From Rickettsiales bacterium (GTDB taxonomy: Bacteria > Pseudomonadota > Alphaproteobacteria > Rickettsiales > Anaplasmataceae): a stretch of 7,653 nucleotides of DNA. Positions 1 to 7,000 of this stretch are shown here, one piece after another. Within the stretch, counting starts at the first letter, position 1. Every line of letters starts with the position of its first letter. Location of the stretch: contig JAITXQ010000039.1 in the NCBI GenBank assembly GCA_031284675.1, positions 1-7,653 of the forward strand, given 5' to 3'. The translations under genes and the position numbers were made by a program. The notes beneath the pieces are model-generated. The model made no database searches. It saw only the letters and a program-made list of their open reading frames with translations, and was not told the DNA's origin.

Positions 1-345
1 ATAACAAACAACGTAGACATTCTACTATTAACTATTGCATTCCTGAACTTTTTGATGCATCATTTCCTTGACAAAAACGTCTTAACTTTCTCTCTACTTT
101 TTCTGGGTAAGGTCAGTTACTACCAAGATGGCCAGTCCAATTACATAAACCACCATACAGGAAATGAGATTCACCATTCTTCTCTATATGAACATTATTT
201 ATCAATTGAACAAAATGGAAATTATTAGGCTAAAGTTCATATCGTTTATGAAGAAAACAACAAAAAAGTTGCATCTGAAGTTAATCCGATTATGACCAGT
301 GAACTTGGCCTGCCTGAATATCTTGCTGAACATAGTTTAGTTTGA
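1..345 (+). pseudogene. 3' part of an unrecognised gene with an in-frame TAG (partial at window edge)
   Basis: The frame starting at base 1 is open for 75 codons to a TAG at 226-228. It then stays open in the same frame for another 38 codons to a TGA at 343-345. The first part encodes a hydrophobic stretch (roughly codons 7-36, DILLLTIAFLNFLMHHF onward) that could be one or two membrane segments, then a polar Asn/His/Tyr-rich part (SNYINHHTGNEIHH). After the TAG the translation still looks protein-like (AKVHIVYEENNKK, then MTSELGLPEYLAEH). The reading is therefore one gene interrupted by a single nonsense mutation, with its 5' end outside the window. It converges on the tRNA gene, leaving one base between its stop and the tRNA 3' end. 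I do not recognise the family. Alternatives are a complete short protein ending at 225, or a chance open frame. An in-frame ATG at 55 is available but I see no convincing ribosome binding site. Confidence 0.4.
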
Positions 346-346
346 G

Positions 347-419
347 TGGCTGAGGAGGGACTTGAACCCCCGACCAAGAGATTATGATCCTCCTGCTCTA
401 CCAACTGAGCTACTCAGCC
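347..419 (-). tRNA. tRNA-Met (anticodon CAU), elongator type
   Basis: The 73-nt cloverleaf folds fully. The acceptor GGCTGAG pairs perfectly with CTCAGCC, followed by discriminator A. The D stem is GCTC/GAGC, the anticodon stem GGAGG/TCTCT (two G-U pairs), and the loop ATCATAA reads CAU. The variable loop is TGGTC, and the T stem GGGGG/CCCTC closes loop TTCAAGT. The G1-C72 pair and the lack of three consecutive G-C pairs at the base of the anticodon stem exclude the initiator tRNA. A CAU anticodon could also belong to the lysidine-modified tRNA-Ile2, but the GGCTnnGTAGCTCAGTTGG 5' half resembles the elongator Met type, so that call is favoured. CCA is not encoded (CTC follows) and must be added after transcription. 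The first base of the tRNA is the last base of the purB stop codon, so it probably matures from the purB transcript by RNase P cleavage unless a promoter lies inside purB. No clear terminator follows. Confidence 0.93.
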
Positions 420-1711
420 TAATTAAAAACCTTGCTATACACATGATCTACATGTTTTGTATAATATTTCAAATCAAACAAAGATTCAAGTTTTTCTGAG
501 TTAATAACCTCAAGTAAGAATTTATCTTGTTTCAGTTCGGTCAGAAAATCACTGTTGTTTTGTTTCATTTTCATTGCATTGCTCTGAACAATTTTATACG
601 CCTCTTCCCTCGTTAAACTACTATTTACTAACTCAAGTAATACACGCTGCGAGAAAATTAAACCCTTTGAAGAATTTAAGTTCTTTTCAATGTTTTCCTT
701 ATTGATCACCAATTTATCTATCAAATCTGTTAATCGAACTAAAGCAAAATCCATTATTATGCAAGCATCGGGAGCAATGCATCTTTCCACAGAAGAGTGT
801 GATATATCCCGTTCATGCCACAATGCAACATTTTCTAATGCAGGAAACACATAACTGCGTATTAAACGTGAGAGTCCAGTTAGATTTTCACTTAAAATAG
901 GATTACATTTGTGTGGCATAGCAGAGCTTCCCTTTTGCCCAATGGAAAAATACTCAGAAATTTCGCCGATTTCAGTTCTTTGCAAATGACGAATTTCAAC
1001 TGCAATATTTTCTATTGAACTTGCAATCACTCCTAAAATCGAAAAGAACATGGCGTGTCTATCACGAGGAATTATTTGAGATGAGATAGTTTCAGGTATC
1101 AGCCCCATTTCTTTTGCTACATATTCTTCAACAAACGGATCAACATTCGCAAAGTTACCTACTGCACCTGATATTTTACAAGTTGAGATTTCTTTTTGTG
1201 CACTAATGAGTCTTTGGTAGCTGCGTTTAAATTCTGCATAAAATCTGGCGAATTTTATTCCAAGAGTTGTTGGTTCTGCATGTATTCCGTGACTGCGTCC
1301 AACACACACAATATCTTTATAATCCTCAGCTTTTTTTCTAAATGCTGCAAGTAAATTTTTTAGATTCTTGAGTAGGATATCACATGATTCTTTCAACTGC
1401 ACCGCAAGGCATGTATCCAAAACATCAGAACTTGTCATTCCATAGTGGAGATAACGAACATCAACTCCCGCTTTTTCAGCAACATATGTCAGAAAGGCTA
1501 TAACATCATGTTTTACAATGGATTCAATTTCGTTGATACGTTCAACATTAAATTCAATAGTACCAGAGAGGTTCTCAGCAACATTGTTCGGAATCACTCC
1601 TAACTTTGCTTGAGCTTCGCACGCTAACTTTTCTATTTTGAGCCATATATTGAATTTATTATTTTCTTCCCAAATGGAAGACATTTCTTGATGGCTATAA
1701 CGAGGAATCAT
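419..1711 (-). CDS. purB: adenylosuccinate lyase
   Basis: This cytosolic homotetrameric lyase of the fumarase/aspartase superfamily acts twice in purine synthesis. It cleaves SAICAR to AICAR and adenylosuccinate to AMP, releasing fumarate each time. The 430 residues match the shorter Bacillus/Thermotoga type. Visible motifs are TSSDVLDT (93-100), GRSHGIHAEPTT (138-149) with the likely general-acid His141, and the superfamily signature GSSAMPHKCNP (261-271) with catalytic Ser262/263 on the mobile loop. The helical core continues to the C-terminal domain without gaps, so the enzyme looks complete. The ATG at 1711 is preceded by AGGAG eight bases upstream, inside the end of the acetyltransferase gene. 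The two genes overlap in TAATG, which implies translational coupling. The TAG stop (419-421) shares its G with the tRNA-Met gene. Retained purine synthesis is known for Wolbachia-like endosymbionts. Confidence 0.97.
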   Translation of the reverse strand: MIPRYSHQEMSSIWEENNKFNIWLKIEKLACEAQAKLGVIPNNVAENLSGTIEFNVERINEIESIVKHDVIAFLTYVAEKAGVDVRYLHYGMTSSDVLDTCLAVQLKESCDILLKNLKNLLAAFRKKAEDYKDIVCVGRSHGIHAEPTTLGIKFARFYAEFKRSYQRLISAQKEISTCKISGAVGNFANVDPFVEEYVAKEMGLIPETISSQIIPRDRHAMFFSILGVIASSIENIAVEIRHLQRTEIGEISEYFSIGQKGSSAMPHKCNPILSENLTGLSRLIRSYVFPALENVALWHERDISHSSVERCIAPDACIIMDFALVRLTDLIDKLVINKENIEKNLNSSKGLIFSQRVLLELVNSSLTREEAYKIVQSNAMKMKQNNSDFLTELKQDKFLLEVINSEKLESLFDLKYYTKHVDHVYSKVFN

Positions 1712-2145
1712 TAGTGATCTCCTATTAACAAACTCTTCTTTAGATAGTAGCGTTTGTGGCCTTTAGCAGGGCAATCATCTAAAACAGCAAATATTTCATA
1801 CCCTAATTTTAGGTAGAAATCAGGTGCCTGAAAGTTAAATGTATTTAAACTAGCAAGGTATGCTCCTTTGAATTTTGCTTCTTCTTCAATCTTTTGCAAA
1901 AGCTGCTTGCCGTAACCTTTTTTTCTTTCGCTCTCTTTAACACACAATGTGGATATACTAAGAACATTATCCATAATCAAGCTGCCATAAACACCTGCTA
2001 TCAACTCATTATCTGAATTTCTAATAACATAACACATATCTTCCCAAGGAGGATTCTTATGCCATGGTATTTGTGTGAGATTAAATTCAACAAGTACCTT
2101 ATCTAGAGATTCTTGCTCTTCTTTACCACCAGGAATGATCTGCAC
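1711..2145 (-). CDS. GNAT-family N-acetyltransferase
   Basis: The 144-residue protein has the single-domain GNAT fold and should transfer an acetyl group from acetyl-CoA to an amine; its substrate cannot be told from the sequence. Strand 4 (VLSISTLCVKE, 61-71) leads into the acetyl-CoA pyrophosphate loop R74-K-K-G77-Y-G79 and the following helix. Motif B is at about 104-117 (NFQAPDFYLKLGYE), with the F-Y-x-K-x-G-Y pattern typical of the family. The ending GHKRYYLKKSL is common in small stand-alone GNAT enzymes. The start is a GTG at 2145: an in-frame TAA lies just upstream (2158-2160) and the next Met is residue 37, too late to keep the first strands. The ribosome binding site is weak (GAGA, very close). 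The gene overlaps purB by one base (TAATG), so it may be expressed mainly with purB. It could act on a small molecule or a protein, and nothing here links it to purine synthesis. Confidence 0.85.
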   Translation of the reverse strand: MQIIPGGKEEQESLDKVLVEFNLTQIPWHKNPPWEDMCYVIRNSDNELIAGVYGSLIMDNVLSISTLCVKESERKKGYGKQLLQKIEEEAKFKGAYLASLNTFNFQAPDFYLKLGYEIFAVLDDCPAKGHKRYYLKKSLLIGDH

Positions 2146-2160
2146 TTCTCTTTTCTTTTA

Positions 2161-2189
2161 ATTATAAATCTTTTTCCCTGTCATTCCAG
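2161..2189 (-). promoter_or_regulatory. candidate promoter for the acetyltransferase-purB-tRNA unit
   Basis: On the minus strand a perfect -10 box TATAAT (2161-2166) lies 17 bases downstream of a weak -35-like CTGGAA (2184-2189, three of six consensus positions). The -35 falls in the outer arm of the palindromic repeat. Transcription would start near 2154, leaving only about nine untranslated bases before the GTG at 2145. The perfect -10 and spacing favour it; the poor -35, very short leader and general AT-richness count against it. Confidence 0.3.
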
Positions 2190-2356
2190 CAATTCATAGG
2201 GTGTCATTCGAGTAGCTGACACTGGAATCCAGATATTTGCAAATTATTCAATGGACAACGGATTCTAGAAACATAAAATAATGTCCATGATGAAATAAAC
2301 TGGATTCTAGTGTCAAGCACTGAGATGACAGAAAAAAAAGGCACTGGAATGACAGG
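2177..2356. repeat. nested palindromic intergenic repeat (Wolbachia-style), about 180 bp
   Basis: The outer ends are a perfect 13-bp inverted repeat: cctgtcattccag at 2177-2189 and its complement at 2344-2356. Further in, tgacactggaatccag (2217-2232) is matched by the complement of 2300-2315 with one mismatch. Over 2202-2232 against 2300-2330 the arms agree at 24 of 31 positions. A smaller inverted pair, atggac (2251-2256) and gtccat (2283-2288), sits in the centre. The right arm also has a direct repeat, gcactgagatgacag (2317-2331) and gcactggaatgacag (2341-2355), beside an A8 run (2332-2339). Either strand of RNA could fold into one long hairpin. It fills the gap between rplI and the acetyltransferase gene, so it may stabilise or terminate the ribosomal operon mRNA. 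It encodes no transposase. It may be a decayed MITE-like element; I see no clear target-site duplication. Confidence 0.8.
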
Positions 2357-2381
2357 AACAGTTGACATATTTTATTCACTG

Positions 2382-2924
2382 CTATTCGTTATTTGTATCT
2401 TCTTGCTCTGCAATTTTACCTTCTTGTTGCTCAGACTTCTGATTTTGCAATTTTACTTGCCTTAGCTCATGCGCATCTGTTTCTGACCTAACAACATGTA
2501 CAGCAACTGGTACTATTACTTCACTATGCAATTCTATATTTACCTGATATTCACCCAAATTTCTTATCTTTACTTCATTGAAGGATATATTGCGGTGATC
2601 CACTTCACATTCTTGCAACAAAGATTTTGCAATTTCCCTTGTTGTCACAGAACCAAAAATTTTACCATCCTCTGAAGCTTGCTTTACCAATATTACAAAT
2701 TTACCAGTAAAAGACGCAGCCAACTCTTTTGCCAAATTTAATTTTTTTATGTTCTCTTCTTCTAAAAAGGAACGTTGCTCTTCTAGTTTTGCTACATTTT
2801 CCTTAGTAGCTTTTACTGCCTTTTTTTGTGGAAAAAGAAAATTTCGTGCGTAGCCAGGCTTTACTTTCACAACTTCGCCCAATTTGCCAAGAGTTCTTAT
2901 ACTTTCCTTTAAAATTACTAACAT
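2382..2924 (-). CDS. rplI: 50S ribosomal protein L9
   Basis: L9 binds 23S rRNA at the base of the L1 stalk and helps maintain the reading frame. The N-terminal rRNA-binding domain is intact: MLVILKESIRTLGKLGEVV is followed by VKPGYARNFLFP (residues 21-32), the L9 signature. A long connecting helix (about 40-75) follows, then the C-terminal domain (about 76-148, with GKIFGSVT at 87-94). The protein has 180 residues against 149 in E. coli. The excess is a Gln/Glu/Asn-rich tail from about residue 148, which looks unstructured. The ATG at 2924 lies seven bases after the rpsR stop, and the only nearby Shine-Dalgarno-like sequence, AGGT, overlaps that stop codon. It is the last gene of the rpsF-rpsR-rplI operon, with the palindromic repeat 25 bases beyond its stop. 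Confidence 0.96.
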   Translation of the reverse strand: MLVILKESIRTLGKLGEVVKVKPGYARNFLFPQKKAVKATKENVAKLEEQRSFLEEENIKKLNLAKELAASFTGKFVILVKQASEDGKIFGSVTTREIAKSLLQECEVDHRNISFNEVKIRNLGEYQVNIELHSEVIVPVAVHVVRSETDAHELRQVKLQNQKSEQQEGKIAEQEDTNNE

Positions 2925-2931
2925 AAATTAC

Positions 2932-3207
2932 CTAAACTTTTTTAGTACAGTAAGGAACAAGAGCTAAAAAACGTGCCCTTATGATCGCTAAACGCAACTT
3001 CCTTTGTCTTTTTGCACACACACCTGTTAATCTTCTAGGTAATATCCTACCATAGTCAGAAGTAAACCTGGATAATAAATCTGTATTCTTATAATCTATG
3101 TCTTCATCTTTAGACGCAGCAAGAGGGCAAACTTTAGAACGCCTAAAGCCAGTCCTATTATTTACGGATACGTAAGAATTATTAAAACTATTTCGTCTTT
3201 TCATCAT
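2932..3207 (-). CDS. rpsR: 30S ribosomal protein S18
   Basis: S18 forms a heterodimer with S6 on the platform of the small ribosomal subunit. The core runs from about residue 21 ([10 protein letters not shown]) through [12 protein letters not shown] (37-48) and the basic helical stretch [19 protein letters not shown] (53-71) to ARFLALVPY (78-86), matching the family without gaps. At 91 residues it is somewhat longer than the usual 75, because of a basic, Asn/Ser-rich N-terminal extension of about 18 residues. Two adjacent ATGs (3207 and 3204) are possible. The first makes a TAATG overlap with the rpsF stop and lies nearer to the GAGGAG ribosome binding site 11 bases upstream, inside rpsF, so it is preferred. 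The overlap implies coupled translation with its binding partner S6, which would help keep the two in equal amounts. Confidence 0.95.
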   Translation of the reverse strand: MMKRRNSFNNSYVSVNNRTGFRRSKVCPLAASKDEDIDYKNTDLLSRFTSDYGRILPRRLTGVCAKRQRKLRLAIIRARFLALVPYCTKKV

Positions 3208-3989
3208 TATGCGCTTTGCTCCTCAATTTGTTTATTCATCATATAAGATTTACCTTCAAAAAATTTATCAACCTGCACAGACAAGTGGCGAATAACGTTC
3301 TCATTAAGTTTCATTCTACGCACAAATTCATCCATAATGCTTGCAGTAGAACTTATGCACATCATACAATAATGACCACTCTTCATCTTATTTATTGGAT
3401 ATGCTAAATCCAAAAGACCCCAATGTTCATACTTGATTAATCCTGATGCTTCAATGTTTTCCAAAAGCATTTCCAATGCTTTGCTCGATTGAGTTAGACT
3501 GTCTATTTCAAAATCTTTCAAAATGTCTTGAAAAATCTTCACTATATATTCTGAAATATTTTCCTTCAAAGCATTTACTATGTTATGAATAAACGCACTT
3601 TTAGTAATTTGCTTACTGCCTCCTGGAGATTTTGTAAAATCCTGCGTTATTCCTAAACCCTTTAGATCATCTTTCAACTCTTTATCGATTTTTGACTTCA
3701 CTTCTTTCAAATTTGAAAGATCTTCTTCCAATTCAATCCATAAAATTTTTGCAAAATTTTCCAAGAAATCAGAGTAAGCAATTAAACTTTCTTGAATGTT
3801 TTTAGCGCGCATTTCTGACTCTTGTTTTGTAAGCGTGCTATTTTTCCTTTCCATAAGACTCTTAATTCTCTGGAAAATAACATCTGCTTTAATGTTTTTC
3901 AATGAAACAGCTAGCTCTTGAACCATTTCTTCTACTTCTTGCTGTAATAATCCTTGTTGTGCTATAAAAGTAAATTCATAAAGATTCAC
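3207..3989 (-). CDS. rpsF: 30S ribosomal protein S6 with a large internal insertion
   Basis: S6 pairs with S18 on the 30S platform. The fold's first strand and helix are clear in [13 protein letters not shown] and the stretch to about residue 32. The rest resumes near residue 173 and contains [19 protein letters not shown] (184-202), GHYCMMCIS (205-213) and [20 protein letters not shown] (222-241), all in the normal S6 order. Between them lie about 140 extra residues (roughly 33-172, genome about 3474-3893). They are rich in Lys, Glu, Leu and Ile and look like two helical blocks (about 33-112 and 131-172) joined by a Gly/Ser/Pro linker with SPGGSK. Total length is 260 against the usual 95-135. 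The insertion keeps frame and has no stop. I do not recognise it as a known domain. Start is a GTG at 3989 with AGGA eight to nine bases upstream; the N-terminal match supports it. The stop overlaps the rpsR start. Confidence 0.92.
   Translation of the reverse strand: MNLYEFTFIAQQGLLQQEVEEMVQELAVSLKNIKADVIFQRIKSLMERKNSTLTKQESEMRAKNIQESLIAYSDFLENFAKILWIELEEDLSNLKEVKSKIDKELKDDLKGLGITQDFTKSPGGSKQITKSAFIHNIVNALKENISEYIVKIFQDILKDFEIDSLTQSSKALEMLLENIEASGLIKYEHWGLLDLAYPINKMKSGHYCMMCISSTASIMDEFVRRMKLNENVIRHLSVQVDKFFEGKSYMMNKQIEEQSA
3474..3893 (-). other. in-frame insertion within rpsF (approximate borders)
   Basis: This stretch encodes residues about 33-172 of S6, which have no counterpart in the ordinary protein. 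It lies between the first helix and the second strand, with the flanking S6 parts intact. It has the same low GC content and reading frame as its surroundings. I found no terminal inverted repeats or obvious palindrome at its edges, so it does not look like the intergenic repeat at 2177-2356. The borders are uncertain by about ten residues, because the sequence on either side could equally supply the rest of helix 1. Confidence 0.7.
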
Positions 3990-4021
3990 TATATCTTCCT
4001 TTAATACCGATTAAATATTTC

Positions 4022-4049
4022 ATTATATAAAGCTTTTTTATATAAGCAA
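4022..4049 (-). promoter_or_regulatory. candidate promoter for rpsF-rpsR-rplI
   Basis: On the minus strand, TTGCTT (4044-4049) and a perfect TATAAT (4022-4027) are 16 bases apart. The -35 lies in the last codons of dnaE and the -10 in the 48-base gap before rpsF. A start near 4015 would give a leader of about 26 bases carrying the AGGA that serves the rpsF GTG. The -35 matches consensus only in its first three bases. The position just ahead of a ribosomal operon makes this the best promoter candidate in the window. Confidence 0.5.
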
Positions 4050-7000
4050 GTTATTTGTATTAATTTCTACGCCTTTAATCCAGCTTAAGTTAGATATTTC
4101 ATAAATAACTTGAGGGGCGATTGAGTATGTACCTGGTAATAAGATGCTCACTTTATGTTTGTCGATAATAAGTTTTAGCATTACTTTGGTTTTGCCTTCA
4201 TCTTTCAATACTGCGTTTAATTCCATAGCGGCTTTTTGTGAATCCACGCATTCAGTGGTGAGAACTAATTCCTTTATTGTAGAAGTAATCCTTTCTGTAA
4301 ACTCAGATATGTTCTTTCCTACTAACCTTGTCGTATTCTCCGAAGTTTCAAGATCAACTATCGCAAATGTTCCGAGTGAAAATAAATCTCTTTTTTCTTC
4401 TATTATTTCATTATTGTAAAATGCTATTTCAGAAACGTTATGGGGATCAGAAAGCGTAAGTATAACAAATCTTCCACGCTCTGAGGTTCTAATACGTACA
4501 TTTAATATTACCCCAGCAGTTTTTGCTGTCTTATTTTCTCCGATAAATCCAATATTTAATTTTTCCAGAAGAATTTTAAATTTTTTAAGTGGATGGTTAG
4601 TTAAGTAAAATCCTAGTGAAAATAACTCATGCTCTAATTTTTCCTCTTCATCAAAATCTTCCACATTCTCAAGTTTCGGTTTTAGAACATCAAGCTTACC
4701 GAACAAAGCAGCTTGACTTGATTCTCTATTCTGTTTGTTTTTATTCGCAAAGTAAATCAGCATGTCCATTGACTCATATAGCTGCTTTCTGTTTTTATGC
4801 ACGCTATCACATGCTCCGGATTTAATCAGGCTTTCTAATGCCCTTTTGTTTATGATATGGCCTGAACTTTGAATAAATTCCCAGATATCTTTATAAAGAC
4901 CTGAACGTTCGTTCACTATTCCTTCCGCTATGGAAAAACCAACATTCCTCAAGGCAGCAGTACCATACCGTATGTGTTCGCCTTCTATTGAGAATTCAGC
5001 TTGAGATTTGTTTATATCAGGTGAAAGGACAGCAACTCCACTGAATTTTGCAGCGTGATAAAATAAATTCAGTTTGTCTCTATCATCAATGTTCAGATTC
5101 ATTAGCGCTGTAAAGAATTCTAATGGGTAATTAGCTTTCAGGTAAGCCGTTTGGTAAGATATAACCGCATATGCTGCAGCATGAGATTTATTGAACCCAT
5201 AACCAGCAAATTTTGCAACAAGGTCAAAGATATAACTTGCCCTGTCATAATCGACGCCATTTTTCGTTGCTCCTTGAACGAAAAGTTCACGTTGTTTATC
5301 CATCTCTTCCTTGATTTTCTTACCCATAGCACGTCTCAGCAAATCTGCTTCTGCGAGGCTATATCCAGAAAGAATACGCGCTATTTCCATTACCTGTTCC
5401 TGGTAAATTATCACTCCGAACGTTTCTTTTAACACTCCCTCAAGTAACGGATGAATATAATCTGGCTTTTCAAGTCCATGCTTTCTTGCAACATAAGTTG
5501 GAATGTTATCCATTGGACCAGGACGATAAAGGGAAATTAAAGCGATAATATCTTCAATGCAATCTGGCTTTAATTTGATTAAAGCTTCTCTCATTCCCGA
5601 ACTTTCAAGCTGGAACACTCCAATTGAATCACCGCTTGAGAGTATCTCATAAGTTTTTTGATCATCTAAAGGAACTGAAGAAATATCAATTTTTTTTCCA
5701 TTACGATTAATTAAGCGACATACATGATCTATTAGCGTTAGTGTACCAAGTCCAAGAAAATCAAATTTTATTAGCCCAGCTTTCTCCACATATTTCATGC
5801 TGTATTGAGTGATTGGCAGAGCTGAATTTGGATCATAATACACAGGAACAAAATTTTCTAATTTTTGATCGCATATTACAATTCCAGCAGCATGAGTTGA
5901 AACGTGACGATATATTCCTTCAAGCTTAAGAGATATAGCAAGGAGCTTTGCAATTACTTCATCACTATCCCGTTCTTTCTGTAAGTTTTGATCAAGCTCT
6001 ATCGCTTGCGATAAAGTCACAGGATTAACTGGATTAAATGGAACCATTTTAGATATTTTATCCACTTGAGAGTAAGGCATCTGCAATACCCTTCCAACGT
6101 CACGCAATACTGCCCTTGCCTGCAATTTTCCAAAAGTGATTATTTGAGCAACGTAACCGTATTTTTTCTGAACGTAATCAATAACCAGGTCTCTCTTTTC
6201 CTGACAGAAATCGATATCAAAGTCAGGCATTGATATACGATCAGGATTTAAAAATCTTTCAAATATTAGGCCAAATTTTATTGGATCAAGGTCTGTAATC
6301 TGCAATGCCCAAGCAACAATTGACCCAGCACCTGAACCTCTTCCTGGACCAACTGGAATGCCATTTGCTTTACTCCAGCAAATAAAGTCGGAAACTATTA
6401 GAAAATATCCAGAATAATTCATTGAAGTTATTATGCTTAATTCGTAATTCAGCCGATCGTAGTATTGCTTAAGGCCTATATCTGTTCCATTTGCAATACG
6501 CAGTTCTAATCCCGCGATTGCTTGCTCCTTCAGTTCTTCATTCTCAGTTTTATTTTCTCTACAAGGAAATTTAGGCAAAATAGGCTGCCTACTTCTTGGC
6601 ATGTAAGAACACCGCTTAGCTATCACTAAAGTGTTATGAATTGCTTCAGGAATGTCACTGAACAGCTTCTCCATTTCTGCCACAGATTTAAAATAGTGCT
6701 CAGTAGTTAACTTCTTTCTGTTATTCTCCAGTGCATAACTCCCCTCTGATATACACGTTAATATATCATAAGCTTCATAGTCAGATCTATTTGTAAAGAA
6801 TACATCATTTGTTGTAACCAGTGGTATATTGTGCTGATAAGCAAAGTCTATCAAAGTTTCTTCGAGCTCTAACTCCTTACTCAATCCATGACGCTGCAAT
6901 TCAACATATAAGTAGCCACTAAACGCTGAGATTAACCTATCAATTGTTTCTTTATCTTGTCTCAACAACAACTGTGCTAATATCCCATCATATCCACCGG

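Noticed and set aside
68..98. TTGACA followed by a possible -10 on the plus strand
   Set aside because: The hexamer is perfect, but nothing like TATAAT follows at 16-18 bases, and it falls inside the open plus-strand frame.
347..419. tRNA-Ile2 (lysidine-modified CAU) or initiator tRNA
   Set aside because: The initiator is excluded by the G1-C72 pair and the anticodon stem. Ile2 remains possible but the 5' half looks more like elongator Met.
3216..3407. Plus-strand open frame of 63 codons opposite rpsF
   Set aside because: It is antisense to the conserved C-terminal half of S6, without a ribosome binding site or recognisable product.
3207..3989. rpsF as two separate or frameshifted genes
   Set aside because: The frame is continuous, and neither half would make a complete S6 alone, so a single protein with an insertion fits better.
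4031..4046. gcttatataaaaaagc as a dnaE terminator
   Set aside because: Only about four pairs form, with an AT loop and no clear T run after it. The sequence is better explained as the promoter region of rpsF.
5138..5432. Open frames on both strands within dnaE
   Set aside because: They lie in other frames over a strongly conserved part of the polymerase and are shadows of it. Similar frames at 4144-4419, 4616-4825 and 7081-7347 were rejected for the same reason.
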